From: Exophiala sp. HKRS030 | Lineage: Eukaryota; Ascomycota; Eurotiomycetes; Chaetothyriales; Herpotrichiellaceae | DNA: 64,000 nt | Assembly: GCA_023897205.1 (NCBI GenBank) | Contig: JAHWDD010000002.1 | Coordinates: 1-64,000 of the forward strand | Reading direction: 5' to 3' | The notes under the pieces: generated by a model | What the model saw: the letters and a program-made list of their open reading frames with translations, nothing else | Told to the model about the DNA's origin: nothing | Database searches by the model: none | Made by a program: the position numbers and the translations under genes | In this document: piece after piece, positions 1 through 11,942 of the stretch | Numbering within the stretch: the first letter of the stretch is position 1 | Layout: each line of letters begins with the position of its first letter

Positions 1-100
1 CCCTAACCCTAACCCTAACCCTAACCCTAACCCTAACCCTAACCCTAACCCTAACCCTAACCCTAACCCTAACCCTAACCCTAACCCTAATCCTAATCCT
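1..100. repeat. Telomeric repeat array (CCCTAA)n
   Basis: Fifteen perfect CCCTAA units occupy bases 1-90, followed by two decayed units (TCCTAA, TCCT) to about base 100. This is the C-rich strand of the TTAGGG telomere used by most filamentous ascomycetes, read from the chromosome end inward, so the window starts at a physical chromosome end. Confidence 0.98.
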
Positions 101-249
101 TCTATGTACTATTATGCAATTAGCACAGCAGTATTATGTGTATAGTATATCCGTTCAGTACTTTGTTACTAGTACTGCGATACCGTTATAGTTTGATATA
201 ACTCAATATTTATCAGTGTGTGACAATGTTATCTGTTGCCCTGTAGTAG

Positions 250-1690
250 CTATAATTCCTAATTCTATAAGGACAAATTCTTCGTCTTCATCGTCAGGTA
301 CCCTAGTATTTACAATCCACAGTAGAGGCTCTTTAGCTTCCATTATAGCCAATTCCTTAGGGTCTTCCTAGTCAGTACTCTCTATCTTTCGTGCCTTACC
401 GTGACAGTTTCTGCGCTTTCTTTCGTGAGGAAACCATCCTAATCCCTCTTTATCAGAAAGATAGATAGGGTAGTGATCGTTATAGTAAGCAGTCTAGGAT
501 AAGAGTGCGTGTGCAGCCTTGTTATCGGCCCTATTATTAGCTTCTTTATCCTATTCCTTTAGGTCAGGAAAGGTTCCCGCGGTCATGGCAACCTCTTCAC
601 CATGTTTCGATAGTGGTAGTGAAGTCGCTCCCTCCACCTAGGTCCCTTTAGGTATTCCCTTCTATGCTTTCTCAGCGCGGCTAGCCTTTTTAATAGTGTC
701 CTCCTTATCTAAGGAGTCGCGAAGAGTCTGATAGTACTACTGCCTCTTATCATACAGGCGACATACTTCGCTAATACCTTCCGCGAATGTTTCCAATCGG
801 CGCTTGAGTTCTGATACTTTCATTAGAGTGTCGGCCTTTTATTCTCTAATACCGGCTATTTCTTCCATCATATGCAGTCCTATAAGCTTCGTACTGTATT
901 CTCTAGCCCTATGTCCGGATTTTCCACAATTATAGCATAGGTTTTCTTTCTTTCGTTGCTCTCGCTCTTTATTAGATAGCCCCTTACGCTAAAAGCGGCC
1001 CTTTAGCTGTGAGGACCGACCTCATTCCATAACATTAAGGTTCATCAAGTCACCATAAAACTAGTAGCTTAGGCGGCTACTTTTATAGTATATACCGCTA
1101 GTCTTTCCGCGGTAACCTTTACATTCTAAGTTTAGTTCGTAAAGCTAATTATCAATTTTAATAGCTCAGTTAATCAGTCCTTTATAGTCCGTAGGTCTAT
1201 CTAGTCCCATTTCTTTTTTCACGGCGTCTTTTAATCCAGTGTAGAAGGCTGCAGCAAACGCGTTATCTTCCCAGTCTAACTTAGCCTAGAGTCACTTAAA
1301 TAGCACATAGTATTAAGCTGCCGAGCCTGTCTATTTGAGCTAATGAATCCGCTGAGACACGGCTTATTCTTCTCCAGGGGTCCTAAAGATCTGTTTAATG
1401 CGATTCACGAAAACAGTGAAGTTCTTAAAGATTATAATAGTCTCTAGGTTCTTTTGTGCCTAAGGTGAGATCAAGTGGTCCATCATAATGGGTTCAAACT
1501 AATGGAAGGCTGAGCCCTTTATATGAAGTCCTGCGAATAAGACCCTATTCTCCTAAGTAGCATACTTAGTTTAATTTAACCTAAAGGTCGCGATAAGCTA
1601 AGTAATAAATAACCCAAGCTTAGCACGGTCCCCGTAGAACGAATTAACCTTATTATTATCTTTGTTGTTGTTGTAGCCCCCTTAAGTAGT
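250..1690 (-). mobile_element. Decayed Ty3/gypsy-type retrotransposon Gag (antisense)
   Basis: The minus strand holds a nearly continuous but stop-riddled Gag reading frame. From about 1690 down to 1140 it has the retrotransposon Gag core: a segment ending GSAAxYYVLFK, then LDWEDNAFAAAFYTGLKDA near 1285-1230. From 937 to 896 it has a CCHC zinc knuckle (CYNCGKSGHRARE) whose fourth ligand codon now reads Tyr (TAC, as expected from TGC by G-to-A). An acidic tail follows near 300. Several stops sit at positions explicable from CAG, CAA, CGA or TGG by RIP-type transitions. Protease, reverse transcriptase and integrase, which should follow Gag, are absent because the element meets the telomere at base 100. 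It is non-functional. The Gag family is clear; the exact superfamily is inferred from the Gag pattern. Confidence 0.8.
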
Positions 1691-1821
1691 GGTGCTATAG
1701 AATAATGGGCCTAGGGTTAGGGCGCTAGAGCGGACCGACCTAGTTAGAGATAGTGAACAAACTAATTTAGGGTTTAAGGCGGACATTATGTTAAATACTT
1801 CCGATTAAGAGGTAGTCAAAG

Positions 1822-2247
1822 TGTTACGTTTCGCTCTACACAGGGTGTCACAAGACGTATAGTCTTAATAGGCGGGAAGTATAAGAGGCGAGGTCACTAA
1901 GAGCGCAGTACTTAAGCGAGTACAAGAGCGAAGTGATCACAACCAAAACGTATGGGTATAATCGTGAACGAAGTTAACTACATGATAAAGCTATATAATG
2001 ACTGTGTATATATAACCGTTCAACCTCTTTAGGCTCTCTCCGGCTCTAAGGGCTCTGTAGTGAGAGCTAGGAGAGCTAATAGAGCCCATAGCTCCCTGGG
2101 CTCTATGGCCTCATTCCTTAGAGTTCTGAGAGCCACTCCTACCACGTGACCACGCCCTTAGGCTTTCACGTGTTTCGGACGTATTAACGCCGACCGGCTG
2201 TCGTCATAGCTTTGTCTGCGACCTCATAAGAGGCCTAATTCGTAACA
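1822..2247 (-). repeat. Probable LTR of the Gag-bearing element
   Basis: A 426-bp block begins TGTTACG (1822-1828) and ends CGTAACA (2241-2247). These are perfect 7-bp inverted termini of TG...CA type, as in LTRs. It is less AT-rich than its flanks and contains repeated GGCTCT/AGAGCC motifs (about 2029-2110). It lies at the expected 5' LTR position for the antisense Gag frame. The partner LTR would lie beyond the telomere and is missing, so the LTR call rests on termini and position only. Confidence 0.55.
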
Positions 2248-2892
2248 TTTATTACTTTATATAGTTCATTAAACTATATAGTACTCTATTAAAGACTTAA
2301 TTATAACAAAAAATTATTAAGTTTAGTAAGTCTATTAGTAACATTTAAGAGAAACTCGCTTAATATTACTCTCTAGATAGCTATGCGTGATAGCTAGCTA
2401 AGTAACGCACTAGTCTCTCATTAGTATTAGCTATGGCTGGGGCCTATCTTTATTATAGTACCTTTACTTTTAAATAGTACTTAAAGGAGTATAAAGAGTA
2501 TTAGGGCATTAACTCATAGCGATAACTCTTACTCTAGAAATATTAAGATTGCACACTCTACACCACATGAGATCTCTTATATTCTTATCTCTAGGGTAAA
2601 GATATAAACACAGTGAGGCTATTAGGCCTACTAGCCTACTTTAGCCACTAATAGCTCTAGTACAAGTTATTCTAGGCGAGTCTATTAGAGGACTCCCCTT
2701 AGTGACTATATAAACTAATCTCTAGTAATGCTAAGTTTGAAGCCATAATAAGATAACTAATAAACTATTACTTCTTAGAAGTGTAAATAGTGGTGATATT
2801 GTGAAGTATATATACGTGCGTATAACTAATTAACTTAGTAAAGCTATTTTCATTACTAAGCTATTAAGGTAATAGGTTTAACTTATAGTAGT
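2248..2892. other. AT-rich decayed sequence, no gene seen
   Basis: TA-rich sequence with frequent stops in all frames and no recognisable protein or RNA motif. It is consistent with RIP-decayed subtelomeric DNA. Confidence 0.6.
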
Positions 2893-3240
2893 GAAGAGAA
2901 TATATTAGTGAGCACTAGCTAGGTATAAGAAGGCATTAGGACTAGATTATATATTAACGCTAATCACAGTTAATAATCTCAAGAATCTATATACTAATTA
3001 AGGCAAGCTAGAGGAGGTAGAGAAGATATACTACTAAGCACTAGCTAGGTATGAGAAGGTATTAAGACTAGATCACATATTAACACTAACCACAGTTAAC
3101 AATCTCAAGAATTTATATCGTGACCAAGGCAAGCTAGAGAAGGTAGAGAAGATATATTAACAAGCTCTTTAAGGCTTTCAAAATGCACTAGGAGTAAACT
3201 ACCCATTAACCATGATAGTTATAACTAACTTATAGACATT
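2893..3240 (+). pseudogene. Decayed kinesin-light-chain-type TPR repeats
   Basis: Two near-identical 126-bp (42-codon) repeats and part of a third are readable on the plus strand. The segment ALARYxKxLxLDxxLTL recurs exactly 126 bp apart (codons at 2912 and 3038), each followed by TVNNLKNLY and GKLExVEKIY. This is the 42-residue TPR_10/kinesin-light-chain repeat commonly found at the C-terminus of fungal NB-ARC/NACHT (NLR-like) proteins. Stops interrupt the repeats at codons that were probably CAG/CAA. No upstream NTPase domain is readable, so this is a fragment of a dead gene. The link to an NLR is inference from the repeat family. Confidence 0.7.
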
Positions 3241-5110
3241 ATAATCTTAGTTTAGTAGTGATATAATATTAAAGAGTACTTAGAATGCAGTGATATTAAG
3301 CAGGAATACCCACAAAAAATGGTGAAGATTCAGAAAGCGAAACTACATGGTTATTACACGGTATTATATTTAGCGAAGTTATGACATAAAATCTATCATA
3401 AAATCTGTCATAATAACAGAGTTAATCTCAAAATAAATTACGTGGTGTAAATGAGTTATATACACTTCATAATTATTGGTTAGTACAGATACAGAGCCAG
3501 AATAATTTTATCGAATAATGACGCTGCTGACGCTTCACTGGCAGACGATAATTATAATTATATATCTCAGACCTAGAAAGCAGTTTTGCATGTCACTGTA
3601 ACCTAGCAAACGTACTTCAGTAGCAGAGAAAGTATAAGGAGGCAGAGTAGATGCGTCGAGAGAAGTTAGACCTAACGATGATGGTGCTCAAGCAGAAGCA
3701 CCTAGCTATAAGACACTAGCCATAGAAAGGAGCCGGAAATTTTCGTACTATGTTGCCGCTTTTGAATTACTCAATATAGTATTCTGACCTGGAGGTGAAA
3801 TGGTCATTGATTCAGTGTCTTTACAAGCGAGCGCCCATACTATACCGTGGTTTTGAGTCGAAATATACTCAGTTATGATTTGCTGTGCGGAGATAACGCT
3901 AGACTAGATTTTGAGTAATAGGATTTACTAGCGTGGAGGAAAAACAATCACACTGTGTCCGCAAAGCTGACCAGTTTCGGGAAGCACTGTACCTGACTCA
4001 GGACATGCTTTACAAACATTCACGGTATTATCAGGAATGCAACTCCTCGATATTTAGTGGTGATCGTCGTAGGGCCTCGCCCGAGAGGGTGATAAAGTAT
4101 ATCATCATCATCCCCCACGGCTAAGTATTTACTGTGGTTCTTAAAATAGGCCTTACATATTATTGGTCGCCCATTGTTTTTCATCAGATAGAACCTATCC
4201 CGAGGTTACTTGGTTGGACCTAGACATGTCATGATCGTGCCGCCACCGTATTCTGAGGGAAGTTTTTGCTCTATAGCTATGTATAGGGTAACGTATAAGA
4301 TGGCCGATGTCTGCCTCAAGTTTATAGGAGCGGCGGTTAGGAATGCCATAGTTAATAATGTGTCAGAAGACGCTTCCCCAGACGCCAGACGCACCACCCT
4401 CTGACGAGCTGGACGTCTTCACTTTTGTTTTCAGCAGCCAGAAAAGAAAATTCTTCACAAGGAGGGGTTTCGATCATATGTTCAAGGACTATACTGTACC
4501 TGCGTGCGTACAGTACAGCTCTTAAGGACTCTAATGCAAAGACTTTCCTAGTCGGCACTGATCTGTCAACGGTATACTCTAAACCCGACAAGATATCTGG
4601 AGCCTACCTCAGACTCTTCACGCATGACATAAGTGGCGATCTTAGGTACAAATGCAGTGCTTTCTTTATTCCCTCCAACCACATCAGCGTCACGGTTATG
4701 AGATTTCCTCCATTCAGGCCTAGTCATCAACGTGCACAGGATCTTAGTGAAGGATGAGTCAAGCATTCTCTGGCATTAAAGGCTCTTTCTTGGAGACAAT
4801 CATACTCTTCGCACATTATGTCTCTCTTATTACAGTCCAAACCAGCTGCCCCTGCAAATAATGAGGGATTGAATGCAAGGTGCAGCTCAGGAACACTCAG
4901 GAACACGGACGAGAAAAGCTTCGTGGGCCTTCAGACCCCTTATTCTTTTGTCTCATGGATCTCAGACTCGAAGGAGAAGGTTTAAGCTGCGCCGTGCGCA
5001 CTCGACAGGCCTCGTTAAAGTAAAAAGGACGAGCCAAACGACAAATCCAGAAGCGGCTTACTCTTTCGATGGACGAGGAACTCAGACAATTGATCTGTGC
5101 GAAACTCAGC
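3241..5110. other. Intergenic region, no supported gene
   Basis: AT-rich to about 4.1 kb, then of more balanced composition. Open frames are short (up to about 110 codons at 4425-4757) and overlap open frames on the other strand. None contains a motif I recognise, so nothing is annotated as coding. Confidence 0.5.
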
Positions 5111-6799
5111 CTAGAGCAGACTCCTTTCGCACCTCAGGGTTGCATAGCCCTTTCCTACCTCGGATATCATACTTCCGGAGAAAATATCTCCTTGCCTCTC
5201 GAGAGCGTGTAGCCACAAAGTCAGAAGCCTTGGAGTGGGTTCGTGTCGTGATCGCTTTTTGCTCCTGTCGAGGGAATGCGCGATGTACACATGATCCATG
5301 TAGGTTAGGAAATACCGGTCAATTGCTTCAAAGTCCAGCAAGGGTCTACCATGGGGGATCACACCACCTGGATGGTCTCGCGCAGCATGAGCATTGTTGA
5401 ACTCGACAGTGTTGATGACTGAAGCTGTCCGATGCGCTAGACGCTGCGTGGTGAAGATGATGTTTCGTCATCCAGGTGCCGGCCCGAATTAGCAGCTGGG
5501 CGGCTTGGAGCAGCCTCATGTCCGCCAATCTTGTCTTGTCTTCTATTCGCCTTCACCCAGGTCGTTGCCCGGGAAGGGATCAGCCTTTGATGAAGGGTCA
5601 ATTGAGAACGTCTCGTCAGAAGGTCACTGTAGTATGGATTCCAGGCAAGGTTGGTTCGAAATTTTCCCTCTCTGGTTCTCTGCTTGGCCAGCAGGACTTG
5701 TCGGTAGCGCTTGTGGTCGTGTTGTGGAGTGCACATCAGAGTTCTCTTCTCTGCGATGGGCCCATAATGTATCATCTTGAAAATTGGCGACAAAGGTTGA
5801 CCCATCATTCTGTCGTGAGGCAATTTCCTGGTGTCCATCTATTGTTGGCGCCGTGTCGATGTCATATTGCTGCCTCTGCTGCAACGCTTTCGATAACGCA
5901 TCAATCTTCTCGTCCTGCGTCTTCGACTTTTGAATAAGCATTTCAATACTCCTGTTTATCGTCTCCAATCTACCAGTGATGTCAATTATTTGCTTCTCCG
6001 ACTTCTTCAACGGTAACTCTCTATATGTACATGTCAAGCCGTTGACCTTGCAATGATGACATTGCGGTCTGCTCTCGTCGCATTTTGTTTTTCGTTGTCG
6101 ACAGGAATCGCATGCTTCTGCCGCTCGCACAGCCTTCCGTCTTCGCTGAAGATCGGGATTGTGATATGAAGACTGTACATGATACCCCGCGGGTGGTGAT
6201 GTTTCTGCAAGGTGTGGCCCATAAGGTCTAGGAGGTCCAGGATGTTGCCCGGCCATTCTGTCGTGGCCTGTCACCACATGAAATGGGTGATGGATTCCGT
6301 TTGGCTGGCTGTCGGGACTAGTGTGGCAAGGATGCGACCCATAGTCTGGAGCATCGTGGATACTCACGAGATGATGGGGAGGACGTCGGAGCTCAGCGGG
6401 AGATCTTGGACGACCCGCCACACTCCCTGGCCACCTGTATCCTGGCCACCTGTATCCTGGATCAGCGGGATAACCTGGAGCCTCTCTTCCTACCGCCGCT
6501 GGCGGTGGAGGATATAATTGACCTGGAGGTAGGTATGGATGCTGACGTGTAAGATCTAGTGGCCGCTGTCGATATTCAGAGCGACCGCTGTATGGTGGCT
6601 GTGGCGAATTCCAGGTCGGGACTGGTGGTAGAAAAGCTGCGGCTGTTTGTTGATAATGGTTGTGTAAGGTGAGGTTCTCGGATGGTGGCATATGGTGGAT
6701 GGGGTATGGTGGATGCTGTGGTGGCAGCTCTGGTGGTGGTGGTGGTGGTGTTGCGTATGGACTGAGTGGTTCCTGCTTTACATTCGTAGGAGTTGACAT
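5111..6799 (-). pseudogene. Broken Zn2Cys6 transcription factor
   Basis: The likely start is the ATG at 6799 (MSTPTNVKQEPLSP). A long Pro/Tyr/His-rich N-terminus leads to a complete zinc binuclear cluster, ACDSCRQRKTKC then PQCHHCKVNGLTC, followed by a basic linker and a coiled-coil-like segment. The frame meets TGA at about 5624 in a context reading ...CLESILQ-stop-PS, where a Trp (TGG) would fit the LLxWPS motif often seen in these proteins. A segment resembling the start of the fungal_trans region (LDFEAIDRYFLTYMDHVYIAHSLD) continues in another frame to about 5111. The C-terminal regulatory half is not recognisable. The DNA-binding half is intact, so a truncated protein could still be made. 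A misjudged intron is the alternative explanation. Confidence 0.7.
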
Positions 6800-7900
6800 T
6801 CTTCCTGGCCTTGGACCCGGCGAGGGAGTTCCAGAACTAAAACCTACCCTAGGACGGACAGTTGTTGTGCACTGTGGCCGATGGGTCGACTGTGCGACAT
6901 GGAGACTTGGTCTCCAGCTGGATAGCTTCTCTGTGACTGGCGTGCTTCTCTTGTCCAAATCTCTTCCGCAACACCGACTTCCAATCTTCCGTAGTCCTTG
7001 TGCAGTCTTACGTGGTTCAGCGTACGAGACACTGAGTTCGCCACGTTGCGTGCGATGGCTACTCAACAGGTATACTAGCTCTTGTTCAGATGCTTTTTTA
7101 GTCTATTTTCTTTCTGAAGGCCATATGAGCTGTGTTGCGACAGCCTTTGCATACTATGATGAAGTCGAATACCGGAGAGGTGATCAGGCAAAGGTAAAAA
7201 GGATCGAAGGAACCGACCGTCTGCCAAAATGGTAGGCTGCAGAGGATAGCAGTCGTGACCGCTGATGAAGAGCTGCACGAGTCCACAGAGGCGCTGACGA
7301 CCCAACATTTCCGAGTGAGTTCACTTGAGGCGCCGGCCAGTGCAGGATTCCTTTCGTCCCGTCGTGGACGACTGGAACCTGACCGGGTGTTTTTAGCTGC
7401 GATAAAAGAGTCAAATGTAGCTGCTGAGGTTGAATGATTGATTGATTACTCACGGGTGGGCTAAGCCCAGTCTAGACTAGCCAATTCTACATAGCCTGCA
7501 ACGCGAATGTCCTAGTTCATGCTACTTCCTGCTGTTGGTCCTTCGGCGACATAAAACATGACGAGTATCGCGGAGGACACAGTTCGAAAACATTTTCCGT
7601 TGTTGGCTAATGGTTCATGTGAAATGGTCGCGAAGACTGAGACGTCATTATGGATGCATTCACGAAAGAAGAGGTCGCCGCCGGATATGTTTATGGCAGA
7701 AACTACGTTCTCCTTGACATACAGGGTAGAATATGGTCGACCCCCAAACATTCGCAATGTTGCTTCCTTGTCCATCCTCCTGGCACCCTTTTGCAGATAC
7801 CTGTTACCCCGAGGTTAGACGCGGCGTTTATGGGCATATTACAACGCTATGGTTACGCGCTATCAGCTTGTCATTTTGTTCATACACGACATTTCATATC
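6800..7900. other. Intergenic region, no supported gene
   Basis: About 1.1 kb between the start of the broken regulator and the 3' end of the GPCR-RGS gene. Open frames are under 100 codons, overlap each other on both strands and show no recognisable motif. It presumably includes the regulator's promoter and the terminator of the receptor gene. Confidence 0.5.
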
Positions 7901-9905
7901 TCAGGGTCGTCCTATCTTGAACCTGATCTTGTTCAGAAATGCCCGTTGAAGACGCCAGAAACTCTGGATCTGGTGTCCATTATCGGCAGACTGATCATTG
8001 GAGCGAATCGAGCCGTTGTATCGAGACCAGGTGTTGGTGTAAAGCAAGTACTTGGTGCTGCATTCCACAGCGTCGAAGATATCATGCTGGAAGGCCTCGG
8101 GGATTGGACCCCAGTACCACACTCGGCTAGAGATGTTTGTGGTGTCGCTTTCACCTCCAAAAGAGGTCCCTGACACATCAGACGCAAAGGGAAGAACTGA
8201 GTGTCCGGACGGTGCAAGCTGAGATTCGCTCGTCTCTACGTCTGCGTAGAGAAGCTGCACCGCATGTTGAAAGATCTGCTTTAGGTTGTGATACTCTCTG
8301 CTCGCTAGGTTCAGGGGGGTAGGTGCGTGCTCCCAGCTGATGAAAAGCACGTACATTGAGAGTGCGTGGTTGAATTGCTGACGGACCAGACGTCTCTCAG
8401 CTTCTCGTCTCTCAGCTTCTGACTCTCGCACGGGCGATTGCGGTGCCTTCTGCGGCGTCGCCAAGGTCCACGCTGACTTCCACTTCATGACACTGACAAG
8501 AAACGCGACGTTCTCTCCAGAGAAGTCGCGCAACGCGGCAAAGGCCTGTAAAGAGCCAGGATTGGATTTCAAAGTCTCCTCCAAAGCGGCCATGTTTGAA
8601 GTCTTTGGATCTCTTACAGCGCACGAGGTGGATGATGAAGCCTGCTTCCCCGAAGCCTTCTCGAATGCAGAATCGGAAGATTCTGTAAATGCCGCAGATC
8701 TGGAATTAGTAACACTTGCATGGCTGAATTTCCGCATCAGGTCCCAATGCTCGATGGATTTGAGAAGCTCATCGTCAATGGTCGGCTGCCTGATGACCTG
8801 CGAACATGGGACAAAGATGGTGAAAATTTCGATCATCATGATGCAAACAGCGATCCTGTCTGGTGTCAGTATTTCAGGCCGAGCGACGAAGACTGTCAAA
8901 CGGCCTAGCGCGTACCATTGTGGGGGGATCCAATAGTTATTGATTGGCGCCATGGCAGGGACGTAGAGTGCAATCAACCACATCGGTGAAGCCGGCAGAC
9001 TACGAAACTTGTCAACAACAGAAGACCGCGGCAAAACCTATCTTCCCGGAATGACTTACCCAGCGAGACAGCAACCGATCGTTTGCAGCCGCCAACCGTG
9101 AGTGTCTTTGATGTGGCGGGATCTCCATAGGTTGTAGAGCGAGTAACCCCAACTCCAGACAATTTGCCAGGCAATGGATGGCCACCTACGAGAATCTCAG
9201 TATGGTACAACGAAGGAGAAAGCATATAATGACAACAATGCAGGCCACTGACCATTCCCACCCTCTCCCTTTCTGCATCAGTTGTTCTTTTTCTGTTCCA
9301 TGGGTCTCAGTCCCGGGGATACCGAAGCTGGGGTGGTACTTTCTGGAGATGAGGAACATGGTAACTGTGAGAGTCAATTGTACAACCATGCCGCACGTAA
9401 TCCAAAATGCTAACTTTCGAGCTGGATCCGCGCTTCGAAGCCGACAAGCCAGCCACCTTGGGCCCTTGTGCCTTCTCACTGGTGCGGACGTCATGCGCTG
9501 GCGATCCATTGCCTCGGCCAGACCAAAGGACGTGGCATACTGCTCTTGAACTTGTGCCACCTGCAGAAACCTGCTGTTCGAGGCATGGAACAGAGCATAC
9601 CCAAGAGGAAGATAGATGCCCATGATCCAGAACTCTGCTTCGCCGGGGAATATGGGTCCATATATGTATCCCAGGTTGACGGAGCACCAGTACAAGTGGA
9701 GCGCAATGACTGCAGTAAACGGCACCCATATCCCTCGCACCTTGGCCGAGGGAGCATGTCGTTTGTAGAACAAGAAGCCCATGCCCGAGAAGAGGAAAAG
9801 CGTCCACCCAATGACGAACCCAATCCACCAAAAGCCTACTGGGCCAAGTCGAGCCTTCAGTTCGGTCTCATGGGAGATGCCGAACTCGTTGTTTTCGCTG
9901 ACCAT
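7901..9905 (-). CDS. GprK-type seven-transmembrane RGS-domain protein
   Basis: Three exons assemble without a frame break: 9905-9262, 9185-9060 and 8999-7901. The introns are 76 nt (GTGGGA...GTAG) and 60 nt (GTAAGT...GTAG). They give 622 aa. The N-terminal half is hydrophobic with multiple membrane helices and ends in the segments WSWGYSLYNLWRSRHIKDTH and LPASPMWLIALY. The C-terminal half has RGS hallmarks (ALEETLKSNPGSLQAFAALR, DFSGENVAFL) with a long insertion, then the RGS C-terminal part (YWGPIPEAFQHDIFDA). Fungal GprK-like proteins combine a receptor-like membrane region with an RGS domain that accelerates GTP hydrolysis by G-alpha. Start chosen at MVSENNEFGIS; an upstream in-frame codon adds 5 residues. 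It looks intact although flanked by decayed genes. Ligand and G-alpha partner are unknown. Confidence 0.85.
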
Positions 9906-11108
9906 GGTGAGTTTTGTCACATGACATTAGATGTCATGGCTCAAATGCAAGAATTTGACCGTTGGGCGCTAGCCTCCAGGTTCAAGTGTTTTTGAATCGC
10001 CAACGGCAGGGCTTTTGGAAAAGGAGGAAAGTTCTGCCCGGATGGTTCTGTTTCTTAATAGTACGCAGTACCGGTTTATGACCCCCTAACATATCCCTTT
10101 GGCACAAGTCATTGAGCTCTTTAGCAACCCGACCCATTCAGATTGTACGTAAGTTGACAAGGCACTATAGGGTGGTTAGTATGTTGGTCAGTGGGACCTC
10201 ACAAGCCAGGGACCAGGGTGATGGTTATTATTGGCTCCCCTAGCCATAAGATCGTCAAGTCTATAATTTTTTGCGGGAGATCTTTTCTTGGAAATGGACA
10301 CACCCTTCGGCCGGTGTGAGCTGGACCCTTTTGTAGCGCGCGCTGTTGTTGATGTGAACTTTGGGCAGGCATCGACCTACGATTCGATCTCGCTCGCCTT
10401 GGCCTGTTCCTCGCTAATGTCAATGCCAATACGGAGAAGAGAGCGGCCAATCTTCAAGCCACCTACAGTACATGTATCAAAAGCAAGTCAATCACAATAA
10501 AATTTGACCAATCAAGATCAATCAGACCCGGGAGATCGACGGTCTCCCCGGATTGTCTCGGGGAAAATGTACACTATATGTACTGTCGGAGTTTAGTTTC
10601 CCCGGTCCGCCATTGATTGGCGTCTGCATCTCTTGGCTCCGGCTTCGTCCGCATCTCCGACGAGAAGTGACCACGAACTCGACCTATCTGCTAGTTGGGA
10701 ATGATTCCAGCATATATGTCCGGACCCGTTGACCAGCTTTGCAGTTGCAGTCTATGTACTGTATACTTGGCTCATGGTATGTATCATTGCAAACCCATGG
10801 ACGGAGTAAGATCAGTTCATTCGCATTCCCTGTTTCATCGAGTGCAAAATGCGCTTCTCCAAGTCAATAACTACTTGCCTGGTCTAGTCTAGATGTCGTG
10901 GTTCCCTTACCCCATACTAATCATGAGTTGACTAGTCTCTGCCTCTGCGCCGTTCTTGATCTAGACACATACACTTGACTGATACACACTCCAATCTCGC
11001 ATACTATATACACACACACTCTCTCCTCTCTCCCTCCCTCTCCCCCTACAGAACTCAAGCGCATCAACAACACCAAATGATTCTGGTTTCTACCAATGTC
11101 ATCAGGAG
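9906..11108. other. Intergenic region with pyrimidine-rich tract
   Basis: No supported gene. A CT-rich tract (about 11003-11050) lies just upstream of the BED-finger frame and resembles the pyrimidine-rich leaders of fungal promoters. GC-rich CCCCGG motifs occur near 10540-10605. Confidence 0.4.
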
Positions 11109-11942
11109 ATGACTCTTCATGAGCCCAGGCGGATTACTCGCGCCTCCCTCTGCCTCCGCTTCGTAGGGTTCTATGAGACGCCACCCTCTTCACCTCAGTC
11201 GAATCCTCTGTCTCTGTCTCCTTTCACCCTCCAAACAAGACCGATACCTCGCCGCGCGCCTAGACGTCAAACAGACGGCCAGGAGTGGTACCTAGGTAGT
11301 TGAGCGCCCGCCAATCAACGCCATCGATCTCAGACCTCTGCGATTTGGTATTATGGTTTTTCTGAATATATCAAGGCCAATCAACCCAATACTGGTCACT
11401 GGATATGTGATCATTGTGATGGTCGCATCTCCTTTCGCACGGATCAAATACCTTGCAATGTTTCGAGGCATCTATCCGGACGTCATCATAAAACCGTCAA
11501 AAGATTTCGCAGGGAGACAATTGCAGAGCACGACGACGAGGAGGAGGAGGAGAAAGAGGAGGAGGATCTGGAATCTCCTTCCCCGGAGCCTTCGGTGACA
11601 CAGATCCCAGATCAATCTTACCTTCGATATATGGACATCCCCTGCGGCGCAGTTGATCCTCGGCAAATGTGTGCATTTCTTTGGACCCGACTTGCGCTTG
11701 AAACAAGCTTTCGTTGCCATGAGAGAATTAGGTGGCTCTCATTCTGGCGTCGACGAGGTCCTACTTGCAAGTTTCACAATATTGTTAGATATACTCGCGC
11801 CTTGACTCAACGACAGATAATTTCCTCCACTGGCGCTCATTCTCCCCCAGAGGACTACACAGCTCAGAAGTCGACGAATCTAGCGGTGACTACTGCTGCA
11901 CGCCACTCCGTCACGAACGCTGATTCTGTGCGACCTTCCTAA
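11109..11942 (+). pseudogene. BED-finger protein fragment, hAT-transposase-like N-terminus
   Basis: One frame runs from the ATG at 11109 to a stop at 11940-11942, broken only by a TGA at about 11301. After the TGA it encodes AIWYYGFSEYIKANQPN, then WICDHCDGRISF, then PCNVSRHLSGRHH. That is an aromatic WxYGF start, a C-x2-C pair and an HLxxxHH pair, the arrangement of a BED zinc finger. A run of Glu/Asp follows. In fungi this combination is typical of hAT-family transposase N-termini and domesticated derivatives. The DDE catalytic region and C-terminal dimerisation domain are not recognisable downstream. No terminal inverted repeats were located. A host BED-finger gene is the alternative. Confidence 0.4.

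Noticed and set aside
2029..2110. GGCTCT/AGAGCC repeats as a CRISPR-like or structured RNA array
   Set aside because: Irregular spacing within a probable LTR of a eukaryotic chromosome; better explained as LTR-internal repetition.
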